A stretch of 64,000 bases of DNA from Claveliimonas ammoniilytica (GTDB lineage Bacteria > Bacillota > Clostridia > Lachnospirales > Lachnospiraceae): the NCBI RefSeq assembly GCF_025567415.1, contig NZ_JAOQJV010000006.1:62001-126000 (forward strand), in the 5' to 3' direction. The position numbers and the translations under genes are program-made. The notes beneath the pieces were generated by a model. The model saw only the letters and a list, made by a program, of their open reading frames with translations, was not told where the DNA came from and made no database searches. Of this stretch, positions 1-9,204 are shown one piece after another (the stretch's first letter is position 1; each line of letters opens with the position of its first letter).

Positions 1-1974
1 ACAACCTTCAACGTCAGCAATCTGGAACAACTGACATCTATCACCGGAACATTATTTCACGATGATGCAGTTGCCGTATATATCAATGGACATCCGGTAA
101 AATCGGTAGATATGCCAACAAATACTCAGAGCAGTAACATGTTCTATGCAGGTGTTTCAGCCGGAGCCCCAAAACAAGCTGACCTGAATTTATCTAAAGC
201 AGAGATTCAGAATTACCTTACAGATGGTGATAATGTACTTTCGGTAGAACTTCATAACGACAGAGAAGCAAGTTCTGACATTTACTTTGAATTCCAAAAT
301 CTGACTCTGAATTATAACGAAACCGACGGCAACGAGCCTGCTGTCACTCCTGTGAATCAGAAATCTGTCATTCTGACGGTAGGCGGCGACACTACAAGCC
401 AAGGAATCACCTGGTACGCTGATACACCCGACGCCGGAGAAGTGCAGTATGCTCCGAAAAACGGAGACACGTTCCCGGATAATTATCAGACTGTACCGGC
501 AACCGCATTCATTTCTAATGATGCAGGTTTCTATTCTAATCAGGCAGTCCTTTCTAATCTGCAGTCTGGAAGCGAATACGTGTACCGTGTTGTAAATGGA
601 ACGACGGTCAGCAAAACATACAGCTTTAAGACCAGTGCAAATGACGGATCTTACAGTTTTGCGTTTGTTGGTGACCCACAGATTGGTGCCAGCGGTAATG
701 CGTCATCTGATGCAAACAACTGGAACGAAACCGTAAGTCTCATCACCTCAACATTAAGGCCGGATTTCCTGTTATCTGCCGGAGACCAGGTGAATACTGC
801 TTCCAACGAATCACAATATGTGGGTTATCTGAATGACGCATTTGCTTCTCTTCCAAGTGCAACAACAATCGGTAACCACGACAGCAGTTCTGCAGCTTAC
901 AACGAACACTTTAATCTTCCAAATGAAAGTCGTAACAAAGGCATTACCAAAGCTGGTTCCGACTACTGGTTTGTATATGAGAATACATTGTTTATTGATA
1001 TTAACTCTAACAACCGTTCTGCTGCTGAACACAAAGCATTTATCGAGGAAGCAATTGCTGCCAATCCGAATGTAAAATGGAAAACTGTAGTCTTTCATCA
1101 TTCCATTTATTCGACAGCATCCCATGTAAATGATGGTGATATCATCAACAGAAGAAATGAACTTCCGCAGATATTCGACGACCTGGACATTGATGTTGTA
1201 TTAATGGGACATGACCATGTATACACCAGAACCTATATGATGAATGGATCTACTCCTGACACCTCTCGTGGTGTTCAAAGCAGTGTGACCAACTCAACCG
1301 GCATTCTTTATCTGACAGCCAACTCTGCCAGCGGAAGTAAATACTACGATATCAAGGCTCCGAATGCAGAATATTCTGCAAAGATGGATCAGTCATACCG
1401 TAGAACCGTAACGGATATTGATGTTACCGATACTTCTTACACGATGACTACCTACTATGCAGATGATATGTCTGTGTTGGACACATTTACCATTAATAAA
1501 ACTGATTCCTCTGCTCTCAAGAATCTGGTGAATGAAACAGAATCAAAAAAACTGAATTCCAATGACTATACAGAAGAAAGCTGGAATACATTCCAAACAG
1601 CACTGACAAATGCCAAGTCTGTTCTGGAAAATGAAAATGCTTCTCAGAGCGAACTTGATGATGCCTACAATGCTCTTAAAAGTGCAATGGATGGATTAAA
1701 AGCTCCCGAGAAAAAAGATCCAGAACAGAACCCTGAAACTCCTGTCAAACCTGGAAACGGATCAGGTTCTGACAATGATTCTAATACCAAGAAGCCTGCA
1801 TTCACCCCTGTATCAGATACCAAACCATCCGCAACAGATACTAAACCTGCTTCTGATTCCGGCAAGAAAACCGTCAGAACCGGAGATACTGCAAACGCTG
1901 CATCTGCAGGACTGGTGATGCTTGCGGCCGGAAGTGTAATCGTAGTTTACATTAGAAAAAGGAAAGGAATCTAA
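1..1974 (+). CDS. Secreted purple-acid-phosphatase-like metallophosphoesterase, 5' end outside window
   Basis: The frame is open from base 1, so the gene starts upstream; 657 residues are visible. A fibronectin-like purple acid phosphatase N-terminal region (about residues 115-205) precedes a calcineurin-type phosphoesterase core. The core motifs are GDPQ (about 223), GDQ (about 261), GNHD (about 291), a His pair (about 366) and GHDH (about 403), which supply the two-metal ligands. A FIVAR-like helical module follows (about 505-567), then a Lys/Pro/Asp-rich spacer and a C-terminal anchor: an RTGDT motif, a hydrophobic segment and a basic RKRKG tail. The anchor resembles Lachnospiraceae surface-protein tails rather than a canonical LPXTG. 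Probable role: extracellular phosphate-ester or nucleotide hydrolysis at the cell wall. The substrate cannot be told. Only 12 bases separate it from the YibE/F gene. Confidence 0.85.
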   Translation, partial: TTFNVSNLEQLTSITGTLFHDDAVAVYINGHPVKSVDMPTNTQSSNMFYAGVSAGAPKQADLNLSKAEIQNYLTDGDNVLSVELHNDREASSDIYFEFQNLTLNYNETDGNEPAVTPVNQKSVILTVGGDTTSQGITWYADTPDAGEVQYAPKNGDTFPDNYQTVPATAFISNDAGFYSNQAVLSNLQSGSEYVYRVVNGTTVSKTYSFKTSANDGSYSFAFVGDPQIGASGNASSDANNWNETVSLITSTLRPDFLLSAGDQVNTASNESQYVGYLNDAFASLPSATTIGNHDSSSAAYNEHFNLPNESRNKGITKAGSDYWFVYENTLFIDINSNNRSAAEHKAFIEEAIAANPNVKWKTVVFHHSIYSTASHVNDGDIINRRNELPQIFDDLDIDVVLMGHDHVYTRTYMMNGSTPDTSRGVQSSVTNSTGILYLTANSASGSKYYDIKAPNAEYSAKMDQSYRRTVTDIDVTDTSYTMTTYYADDMSVLDTFTINKTDSSALKNLVNETESKKLNSNDYTEESWNTFQTALTNAKSVLENENASQSELDDAYNALKSAMDGLKAPEKKDPEQNPETPVKPGNGSGSDNDSNTKKPAFTPVSDTKPSATDTKPASDSGKKTVRTGDTANAASAGLVMLAAGSVIVVYIRKRKGI

Positions 1975-1986
1975 CAGATACTTATT

Positions 1987-3132
1987 ATGAGAAAAATAAA
2001 AGATAACAGCATTGTGCTCGCTATCATTTTACTCTCATTGATCCTGATACTTTTTTTACAGAAATTTGGCTACAAATCTTATTCACGATATGTATCAGAT
2101 ACTCTCCACTACAATCAGGGAATTGTAGTGGAGATTTCTAATGAAAACATTGAATATGATGAAGGTCTTAAATTATATTTGGGTACACAGGATCTGAAAG
2201 TAAAAATGACAGAAGGCAATGAAAAAGGCTCTATTATAGAAGTAACTAATTATCTGACCAAAACACACAGCGTATATGCTAAAGAAAACATGCGCCTGAT
2301 CATTAATGTAGATACTCCTGATGATATAGAGCCCTATTATACCGTATTTAATTATGACCGTCGTTTTTCCATGGCTGCCTGCGCGGCAATTCTCATAGCC
2401 GCAATTATATGTATCAGTGGAAGCAAAGGTCTGAAATCCCTCGCAGGACTCCTGTATTCGATGTTTATCATCATAGAATTCCTACTTCCTGCAGTCTTTT
2501 CCGGATGGTCACCTACCTGGACAAGTATCCTGACTGCCGTATTATCTACAGCCGTCACCTTACTTTTATTAAATGGGCAGAGCAAAAAAACAGCCGGAGC
2601 CATCCTTGCTTCTACAACAGGCGTATTATGCTCACTGATCCTGTTCGGTGTCATGTCTGCCCTGATCCATATCGATGGATTCTGCAGTTCCGATACCGAA
2701 GGGCTTCTGCTGATCAACGAAAATACCAATCTGCAGATTCACGACGTCCTATTTGCCAGCGTGTTAATTGCATCTCTGGGAGCTATCATGGACGTTGGCA
2801 TGTCCATCGTCTCTGCCTTGTATGAAATATATATGCACAATCCTGCACTCTCTGCTGGCGAACTCTATCATTCCGGCATTGAAATCGGTAAAGATATGAT
2901 CGGAACCATGACAAATACACTGATCCTGGCATTTACCGGAAGTGCATTTGTCACCCTTCTGGTATTTTTCTCCTATCAGGTGCAGTTCAATCAGTTGATC
3001 AATTCTAACTACCTCAGCATTGAGATTGCACAGGGAATCTGCGGAACCTTCGGTATCGTGCTGACAATTCCTGCTGCATCCGGCATTATGGCTCTGCTGC
3101 TTACCAGGAGCAGAACCAATAAGAATCTATAA
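1987..3132 (+). CDS. YibE/F family multi-pass membrane protein
   Basis: The 381-residue protein has an N-terminal membrane anchor (about residues 10-26) and an extracytoplasmic region to about residue 125. At least six further hydrophobic helices follow, with the family pattern of short polar loops including ASLGAIMDVGMSI (about 260) and TNTLILAFTG (about 310). These match the YibE/F family, which has no settled biochemical function. It lies 12 bases after the phosphoesterase gene and is probably cotranscribed with it. Its stop codon overlaps the convergent beta-lyase gene by six bases, so the two genes share their 3' ends. Confidence 0.8.
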   Translation: MRKIKDNSIVLAIILLSLILILFLQKFGYKSYSRYVSDTLHYNQGIVVEISNENIEYDEGLKLYLGTQDLKVKMTEGNEKGSIIEVTNYLTKTHSVYAKENMRLIINVDTPDDIEPYYTVFNYDRRFSMAACAAILIAAIICISGSKGLKSLAGLLYSMFIIIEFLLPAVFSGWSPTWTSILTAVLSTAVTLLLLNGQSKKTAGAILASTTGVLCSLILFGVMSALIHIDGFCSSDTEGLLLINENTNLQIHDVLFASVLIASLGAIMDVGMSIVSALYEIYMHNPALSAGELYHSGIEIGKDMIGTMTNTLILAFTGSAFVTLLVFFSYQVQFNQLINSNYLSIEIAQGICGTFGIVLTIPAASGIMALLLTRSRTNKNL

Positions 3133-4293
3133 AAATATTTTTTCTATTCTATCCAGAGCAGCATCCAGTGTTGCTCTGGTCACTGCAAAATTCATGCGGA
3201 CAAATCCACGTCCTTCTTCGCCATGTTCCAGACCATTATTCAGCTGAATTCCTGCCTGCTCCATGAATACTTCATCTACTTTCTCCGGATCAATACCAGA
3301 TTCTCTACAATCAATCCAAAACAGGAAACTGGCTTCCGGCTTTAATGGTGTGATCGGCAGTTTTCTTCGTTTCACTTCTTCGATAAAGTAATCTCTGTTG
3401 GCAGTCAGGTATACGGTTACCTGCTCCAGCCAGTCATCCGCTTCTCCACCAGTCACTGCTGTTACTGCTGCAATCGCATAAGAATTGGATGCATATGCAA
3501 AACTATATGGAATCAGATAATCCATCCATTCCTTCTGCATTTTCTCATTTGCAATAAACACAATTCCATGTGGAAGGCTCATGATGTTAAAGCCTTTACT
3601 GAAGCTGAATACCTGAATCGCAATCTCTCTGGCTTTCTCTGATACAGCAAGAATCGGAATGTGCTTATAATCTTCATACGTAATCAGAAAATGTACTTCA
3701 TCGGATATAATCCGCACCTGATTTGCCGCACAGATATCTACCATTATTTTCAGCTCATCCTGTGTAAATACACGCCCAGTCGGATTCTGCGGATTCACAA
3801 GCAGAAATATCGAAGGCTTGTACTCCTTGATCTTTTTTTCAAAATCATCAAAGTCAATCTCATATCTTCCACCCTGAAGCTTCATAGCGTTTCCCAGAAA
3901 CTTTCTTCCGGATGCCTCTATCGCGCTTCTGAGCGGAGTGAAGTAAGGTGTATGCATCAATACATAATCGCCTTTTTCACTGAATTTCTCCATAACCAGA
4001 CGAACCGCTCCGATCGTTCCCGGCACATTGCTCATCCAGTCTTTCTTCACATCTAACTGATAGTTTTCTCGAAACCATCGTATCACAGACTGAAAATAAC
4101 TCTCCGGCTTGAATCGGTAATTATATGTATTCTCCTCGCAGATTGGCTGCAGTACTTTCCGTATACACGGTGCACAGGTAAAATCCATATCTGCGGTTCC
4201 CATTCCAATGATATCGTCTCTGCCTTTCGGCTGTTCCCATCGGATCGATCCATCCTGCCTGTGATCCCCTGTTTCATCAAAATTATATTTCAT
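3127..4293 (-). CDS. MalY/PatB-type PLP-dependent cysteine-S-conjugate (cystathionine) beta-lyase
   Basis: This is a fold-type I PLP enzyme of 388 residues, the usual MalY/PatB length. It opens with the family signature MKYNFDE. It has the NPQNPTGR substrate/PLP loop (about residue 170), the ISDEVH aspartate (about 195) and the PLP lysine in SFSKGFN (about 235). Family members cleave C-S bonds in cystathionine or cysteine conjugates to pyruvate, ammonia and a thiol. The gene starts two bases after the NhaC stop, so translation is probably coupled. Such lyases often pair with transporters of sulfur amino acids or their conjugates, which is the likely link here. The exact substrate is not determinable. 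Confidence 0.85.
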   Translation of the reverse strand: MKYNFDETGDHRQDGSIRWEQPKGRDDIIGMGTADMDFTCAPCIRKVLQPICEENTYNYRFKPESYFQSVIRWFRENYQLDVKKDWMSNVPGTIGAVRLVMEKFSEKGDYVLMHTPYFTPLRSAIEASGRKFLGNAMKLQGGRYEIDFDDFEKKIKEYKPSIFLLVNPQNPTGRVFTQDELKIMVDICAANQVRIISDEVHFLITYEDYKHIPILAVSEKAREIAIQVFSFSKGFNIMSLPHGIVFIANEKMQKEWMDYLIPYSFAYASNSYAIAAVTAVTGGEADDWLEQVTVYLTANRDYFIEEVKRRKLPITPLKPEASFLFWIDCRESGIDPEKVDEVFMEQAGIQLNNGLEHGEEGRGFVRMNFAVTRATLDAALDRIEKIFL

Positions 4294-4295
4294 TC

Positions 4296-5672
4296 TTATT
4301 CCTCAATCTTCTTTATCTTTACCTGCAAAATGATAAATGCCAGTGAAAGAATCGGTGTCATCCAGTTCAGGAATGCATACGGCATATAAGCCAGTGTCGA
4401 TACGCCTAATACTCCTGCTGCAAACTGTGCGCCTACATTCCATGGTACCAATGCACTACCAAGCGTACCTACATCCTCCAGGATTCTGGATAAGTTCTGG
4501 CTCTTCAAATTGTATTTCTGGAATGCACTTCCAAATAAGGTTGCAACCATGACAAAAGCAAAGTTATTATCCGCAATAACCAGAATACACAGCAGTGTTG
4601 CACACCATGCCATCAGCATAATACCTCTTGGTGATTTGTATTTCTCCGTAATGTAATGGAAAATAGGTTCCAGCATTCCTGTCTTATCCAGGATTCCACC
4701 AAGTCCAAGTCCTCCTACGAATACTGCAAGCAGACTCAGCATACTTGTCATACCGCCACGGTTCAACAGGCTGATCAAAATCTCATTCTTGGTCTCACAG
4801 GTAAATCCGCTATATAAAAATGTTCCCATATCAGCTACAGAATAGCCCTGATAGAACACTGCGATCAGAATCGCAACCACGGTTCCTGACATCATAGACA
4901 CGATGGTTCCCTTTTTCATCAGAATCATCACAATTACAACTACAATCGGAATAACCGGAATCAAATTGATGTGAAACATTCCCTTTAATCCGTTCATAAT
5001 ACTGTCGACAGTACTTGCCTCGTAGCTATCGCCGGAAATACCGATACCGATTCCCAGATAAATAACTAACGATACAACTGCTGCAGGAATTGTAGTCTGC
5101 ATCATGGCTTTGATATGATCCATAATGTAAGTCTCTGTAATCGTAGAACACATAATCGTGCTGTCTGACATCGGTGACATCTTATCACCAAACCACGCGC
5201 CGCTGACTACCGCACCTGCTGTAATTGCAGGATTCACGCCAAGTCCAGCGCCAACACCCATCATCGCAATACCTACCGTTCCAAGGGTTCCCCATGAGGT
5301 TCCCATGATTACTGACATGATACAGCACATGACGAATGTAAGTGCAAGGAAGAATTTAGGAGTGATCAGTTTCAATCCGGCTACTAAGATGGTCGGAACC
5401 GTTCCGGCAGCCATAAATGACGCGATCATCATGCCAACCGCAAGGATGATCGCTGCCGGAGCAATACATTTCTGTGCCATCTCATATGCAAAGCCTTCCA
5501 TTTCTGAGAAGCTGTAACCCAGATGCGCTGCAAATGGCCACATAATCATCCAGCATAAAAACAATAGTATCGCAATATTTACATTAAATACGCCAATCCC
5601 TACCGCAATAAATGCGACAATCAATACGATTGCCAGGGACGAAAGAGCAAGGGATGCTTTTTTCTTTTCCAT
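4296..5672 (-). CDS. nhaC: NhaC-family Na+/H+ antiporter (or related solute/Na+ antiporter)
   Basis: The polytopic membrane protein is about 458 residues with roughly 11-12 hydrophobic helices. It carries the NhaC-type segments GTSWGTLGTVG (about 150) and GAWFGDKMSPMSDSTI (about 185). I chose the start at the second of two in-frame ATGs. The upstream ATG sits inside its own GGAG Shine-Dalgarno, which lies six bases before the chosen codon. NhaC members exchange Na+ for H+, but several clostridial relatives exchange organic anions or amino acids. Pairing with a C-S lyase makes a sulfur-compound exchanger a reasonable alternative. The mRNA begins with a structured leader. Confidence 0.82.
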   Translation of the reverse strand: MEKKKASLALSSLAIVLIVAFIAVGIGVFNVNIAILLFLCWMIMWPFAAHLGYSFSEMEGFAYEMAQKCIAPAAIILAVGMMIASFMAAGTVPTILVAGLKLITPKFFLALTFVMCCIMSVIMGTSWGTLGTVGIAMMGVGAGLGVNPAITAGAVVSGAWFGDKMSPMSDSTIMCSTITETYIMDHIKAMMQTTIPAAVVSLVIYLGIGIGISGDSYEASTVDSIMNGLKGMFHINLIPVIPIVVVIVMILMKKGTIVSMMSGTVVAILIAVFYQGYSVADMGTFLYSGFTCETKNEILISLLNRGGMTSMLSLLAVFVGGLGLGGILDKTGMLEPIFHYITEKYKSPRGIMLMAWCATLLCILVIADNNFAFVMVATLFGSAFQKYNLKSQNLSRILEDVGTLGSALVPWNVGAQFAAGVLGVSTLAYMPYAFLNWMTPILSLAFIILQVKIKKIEE

Positions 5673-5769
5673 AGTAATCTCCATTCATTTTATACAATTA
5701 TTTGTTACTATTTCATCTGGCCAAATGAACTGCTGCCCTGTTGATATAACTGTTCAGAACAACAGAAAA

Positions 5770-5848
5770 GGCGTTAACGAATCTTCCTTACACTTTTTCC
5801 AAAGCTCGGCTTTCCCGGTATGCCGATAGCAGGAGATTCGCTAACACC
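5770..5848 (-). promoter_or_regulatory. Structured leader RNA before nhaC-malY, riboswitch or attenuator candidate
   Basis: In minus-strand RNA a perfectly complementary 15-bp helix forms between 5834-5848 and 5770-5784 (G-U pairs allowed). It encloses about 49 nt that hold at least one further hairpin (CGGC/GCCG). The helix is followed directly by a UUUUCUGUU tract, so it could itself terminate transcription. It lies about 100 nt before the nhaC start and just downstream of a good promoter. I do not recognise it as SAM, lysine, glycine, purine or fluoride class. Sodium or lithium riboswitch families are the obvious comparison given the antiporter. Confidence 0.5.
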
Positions 5849-5865
5849 TTATATTCAATGCAGTC

Positions 5866-5894
5866 AGTATAGCATCAAAGTTTTTAAAACACAA
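5866..5894 (-). promoter_or_regulatory. Promoter for nhaC-malY
   Basis: On the minus strand, -35 TTGTGT (5889-5894) and -10 TATACT (5866-5871) are separated by exactly 17 bases. This places the start of transcription about ten bases before the long leader helix. The rest of 5895-6001 shows only a weak CCGC/GCGG hairpin after the upstream nflK2 gene and no convincing T-tract terminator, so some read-through from the nfl operon is possible. Confidence 0.6.
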
Positions 5895-6001
5895 TTTAAG
5901 AATACTTATAACTATTTATTTTCTATTCTAATACTGCCGCTTTGCGGAAGAAATAAATTCCAATTACAAACAGTACTGCAATCAAGAGGTTCGTTAATCT
6001 C

Positions 6002-7108
6002 TCATCTGATATATATCCTTCCGGAAAATGCCACATGCGGAAGTTCATAAAAGCTGCTGTTCTTTGGACAGATCGGGCGATACAGCGGATCTGCCACAAT
6101 GATCTTTGCATCTTTCAATGCCTCTTCCATTGCTTCTTCTCCAAGCAATACTTTATCTTTTCCACCAAGTAATGCTTCACATTCTTTCAACGGACACAAG
6201 ACGCGGACTGCACATCCATACTTTTTCTCGATACCCGCTGCTAAAGATCCCATCGTAACAGGTTCACCGATCAGTGTAATGTCTGCATCCTGCTGCATGC
6301 GGTTCTGCAAATATACCGCCGGCTGTTCTGACTCTCCGATTACAGCCTTGTCCAGTGCGTTCGAAATATCTTCTGCCATCCATTGGTTCGGTGTTCCGAT
6401 TACATATGGCGTTCCGAATTTTTCCCAAAGCACTTTCGCTGCGCGCAGTCCCACAGCTGATACCACCAGGTTCACATCCGCTTCCGCAGATCGCTGCAGC
6501 ATCTCAAGTTCATCTCCCATTGCCCACGTTGAGATAACCTTCCATCCGTACTGCTCCAGATTAGCTTTTAATGATTCAACATTTTCCTGTGGCCCAAAAT
6601 CCAGTGGTGTCACGCCTAACAGGTTAACACTGCGGAAAGAACCGTCTTTCTTGCTATCGGGCACTTCAACAAACCGCTTTGCAATTTCTTCCAGCGCAAT
6701 CCCCGCACCATACACATAGTCATGCATGCCATTCGTCGGCACAGAAAATGCGGGGATCCCGGTTTCTGTCTCAATAACTTTTGCAATTGCCGGAAAATCC
6801 GTACCGTTCATAAATGGGATCGGAGAACCTGCCAGTGCGATGAATTTGGGATGCAGTTCTCTGACCGCATGCTCGATATCATCAATGAATTTCCGGTCAT
6901 TTCCAAGGATTGCATCGATCTCTGTCAGGCCTGAGATAAAGATCAGGCTGTCCTGATCGTACCAGCGGATCTCGTCATGCGTATTATAAGTAGAGTTACA
7001 TCCGGATGGATCATGCATCACGGTCATTCCACCCAGCTCGTACAGTGCGGAACATACGCCGGACACATCTGCCGTATAAATCGGTATGATTCGATATGAT
7101 TGTCTCAT
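6002..7108 (-). CDS. Nitrogenase-like component 1 beta-type subunit (NifK/NflK-like), module 2
   Basis: The 368-residue protein belongs to the nitrogenase component-1 superfamily. The ATG at 7108 overlaps the stop of nflD2 as ATGA; a longer frame from 7129 lacks a ribosome site. It aligns along its length with nflK1: SALYELGG matches VLYEFGG, DPSGC matches DAGGC, and LTEIDAILG matches LRDMDAILG. One conserved cysteine (C37, in D-x-x-G-C) occupies the P-cluster-type position. The third NifK cysteine position reads AGSPIPF, without Cys. At about 370 residues it is much shorter than NifK (about 520), as in DPOR-like and group IV enzymes. It is predicted to pair with nflD2 and accept electrons from nflH2. 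The substrate is unknown. Confidence 0.8.
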   Translation of the reverse strand: MRQSYRIIPIYTADVSGVCSALYELGGMTVMHDPSGCNSTYNTHDEIRWYDQDSLIFISGLTEIDAILGNDRKFIDDIEHAVRELHPKFIALAGSPIPFMNGTDFPAIAKVIETETGIPAFSVPTNGMHDYVYGAGIALEEIAKRFVEVPDSKKDGSFRSVNLLGVTPLDFGPQENVESLKANLEQYGWKVISTWAMGDELEMLQRSAEADVNLVVSAVGLRAAKVLWEKFGTPYVIGTPNQWMAEDISNALDKAVIGESEQPAVYLQNRMQQDADITLIGEPVTMGSLAAGIEKKYGCAVRVLCPLKECEALLGGKDKVLLGEEAMEEALKDAKIIVADPLYRPICPKNSSFYELPHVAFSGRIYIR

Positions 7109-8442
7109 AGGCAGCACTCGCACCCCCATCCCTTTTGTACTACAAGTTGTTCTGTATCTTTTTCTTCGCGGTATGCCTCCATCATCAGTTCTGCTGTCCT
7201 GCGGATACCGTCAAATCCATACAGGCCTTCTCCCTGCACCAGATTAACAAAATGACAGCTTCTGCTAAAATACGCTGCCTTCTGTCCGATGGCAAGCACT
7301 TCCTCTTCTCCGCCTCTTGGCAGCACCCGCATTTTCACCTGGATTGTTGCGATCAGTTCCAGTTCCGGTGCACACTCCTGCAGCCAGTCAAATGCGTCTT
7401 TTTCCTCCGGACTGATACCGTCCAGATACACCGCTTTGACGTTAAATCCATGTATTAGAAGCAGTTTCGCCAGTCCAAGGGGTCTCGGATGATATAGATA
7501 ATCCAGCACGACCGGCATGTCTCCGATCAGATCCTTTGCTGCTGTCAACACAGCCTCACAGGATTCCTTCTCGCGTGTCAGTTCCACTTCTGTCAGCTCC
7601 GGAAGTTCCAATGCATCCGTAAGCTGCTTTAACTGTTGCTCGATCTCTTCATAATTGAAACTTCCCGGCAGATACAGATGCTCCCGATTCAGCCTGCGCG
7701 CCTGTGTCTCCATCCCGTATTTGCCAGCCGGATAAATATCAAGAAATATCTTGCCTTTGCTCATATCCAATAGATCCTGCCACGTGTCGCACGTTGGAAG
7801 TTCCCGCACAGTATAACCATATCGTTTTAATAAACGCTTGATATCACTGCTCTCATTCAATGCAAAGTCACTGCCCAATACGGATACCGCCCTTTCATCC
7901 GGCTCACACTCCGGCAATGGATCATACACGGCTTTCCGCAGCTTCTGATCCGGCGTTAGCCCATGCTTTTGCATGATTGGATCCATATAACATCGAATAA
8001 AGCAGATATCCGGGAAACGATGCTCCAATTCACTGTAAATATAATCCAGATTGCTTCCCACAAAATGATGCAGACATACCGTAAACAGCAGCACCGCTTT
8101 TGGATGATCTCCACGTTTGTTCAACACATCCGTCACACCCTCAACGGTAATATCCTCCAGATTACTGTTCAGCAGGTCCTGCTCTTCCAGAATAACAAAT
8201 GAAAAACGATCTGCCGCATTCATCTCCGCCGCTGTCAGCACAACACCACGCATACAATTGTCTGCACAGACATAGATCTGAATAGATTCCGGTACCTGCA
8301 TTCCGGTGTGTACGATGTTCCAGTTACCATGCACCGGAGAATTATATTCCAGTTCCGAAGCAAATGGCGCCGGATATGATGCGTCTTTGATTTTTAACAC
8401 AGCCTCTTTTGAATCTATTTTTTCCCCTGCTCGTTGCAACAT
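7105..8442 (-). CDS. Nitrogenase-like component 1 alpha-type subunit (NifD/NflD-like), module 2
   Basis: This 445-residue protein starts immediately after the nflH2 stop and overlaps nflK2 by four bases, so the three form a tight H-D-K cassette. Candidate cluster ligands are C59 and C63 (VCADNC) and C123 (TVCLHH), in the places where NifD has its first and third P-cluster cysteines. The C terminus is unusual: GWGCECCL ends in three extra cysteines within five residues, which could bind metal or form a thiol relay. It aligns only weakly with nflD1, so the D subunits have diverged more than H and K. Function is inferred from family and context; no known substrate-specific motif was recognised. 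Confidence 0.75.
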   Translation of the reverse strand: MLQRAGEKIDSKEAVLKIKDASYPAPFASELEYNSPVHGNWNIVHTGMQVPESIQIYVCADNCMRGVVLTAAEMNAADRFSFVILEEQDLLNSNLEDITVEGVTDVLNKRGDHPKAVLLFTVCLHHFVGSNLDYIYSELEHRFPDICFIRCYMDPIMQKHGLTPDQKLRKAVYDPLPECEPDERAVSVLGSDFALNESSDIKRLLKRYGYTVRELPTCDTWQDLLDMSKGKIFLDIYPAGKYGMETQARRLNREHLYLPGSFNYEEIEQQLKQLTDALELPELTEVELTREKESCEAVLTAAKDLIGDMPVVLDYLYHPRPLGLAKLLLIHGFNVKAVYLDGISPEEKDAFDWLQECAPELELIATIQVKMRVLPRGGEEEVLAIGQKAAYFSRSCHFVNLVQGEGLYGFDGIRRTAELMMEAYREEKDTEQLVVQKGWGCECCL

Positions 8443-9204
8443 CTATACATCCTCCCTGCAGATGGCATACATCTGTTTTGCAAGAGTGCGGTATTCCCCT
8501 GCCATAGCACTGTCCGGATAGCATTCCATTAATGTCTTTTTCTGTTCCTCAGAAAGTGGCACCTGCTCACTGTAAGACAACGTGCCAATGACAGATGTAC
8601 AGAAGTCTTCTGCCAGTTCTTCCACTTTCTCCTCTTCTCTCGGAACATCTCTGCGGTTTAAAATGAATCCGCCAAGTTCCGCATATCCACGGTTTTTAAA
8701 ATTATCCACTGCCATCGCGATATTCGCAGCTGCGTGAATTGCCATATTTTCTCCGGACGTAATGATAAATACTTTATCAGCGTAACCATTCCGCATCGGC
8801 ATGGAAAATCCACCGCAGACCACATCACCGAGTACGTCATATATAACCACATCCGGCTTATACACATCATATGCACCCAGTTCTTTTAGCTTTTCCAGTG
8901 CCGTGATAATCCCGCGGCCGGCACAGCCAAGTCCCGGTGTCGGTCCGCCGGCCTCCACGCAGATGACACCGTTATATCCGATGCGGATCATATCCTCCAA
9001 CTGCAATGCCTGTTTTTTCTCATTATACAGATCAAGCACTGCCGGAACTGCTTCCCCATGACGGAGCAATATCGTAGAATCTGCTTTCGGATCACAGCCA
9101 ATCTGCATCACCTTAAGCCCCGTCTCTGCCAAAGCTGCTGTCACATTGGAAACGGTCGTAGATTTACCGATTCCGCCTTTTCCATATACTGCTATCCTGA
9201 TCAA
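8443..9204 (-). CDS. Nitrogenase-iron-protein-like ATPase (NifH/NflH-like), module 2
   Basis: The 253-residue protein is near-canonical NifH in its motifs. It has the P-loop GKGGIGKST (residues 8-16), switch-type CDPKADST, the first cluster ligand in GLGCAGRG and the second in DVVCGGF. It should form a homodimer bridging one [4Fe-4S] cluster and deliver electrons with ATP hydrolysis to the NflDK2 complex. The ATG overlaps the end of the TM1266-family gene (ATGA). It has the same length as nflH1 and is about equally conserved in the catalytic motifs, which suggests both modules are functional. Confidence 0.88.
   Translation of the reverse strand: MIRIAVYGKGGIGKSTTVSNVTAALAETGLKVMQIGCDPKADSTILLRHGEAVPAVLDLYNEKKQALQLEDMIRIGYNGVICVEAGGPTPGLGCAGRGIITALEKLKELGAYDVYKPDVVIYDVLGDVVCGGFSMPMRNGYADKVFIITSGENMAIHAAANIAMAVDNFKNRGYAELGGFILNRRDVPREEEKVEELAEDFCTSVIGTLSYSEQVPLSEEQKKTLMECYPDSAMAGEYRTLAKQMYAICREDV

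Noticed and set aside
5770..5848. SAM riboswitch before nhaC and the C-S lyase
   Set aside because: The SAM-I core motifs are absent, and the single long closing helix does not match.
5923..6048. Short minus-strand frame overlapping the end of nflK2, with a hydrophobic segment near its C terminus
   Set aside because: No ribosome site before either ATG. It overlaps a well-aligned nflK2 C terminus, so it is most likely a chance frame.
6099..6719. 206-codon plus-strand frame opposite nflK2
   Set aside because: Ser/Ala/Ile-rich shadow of a gene with clear family motifs on the other strand.
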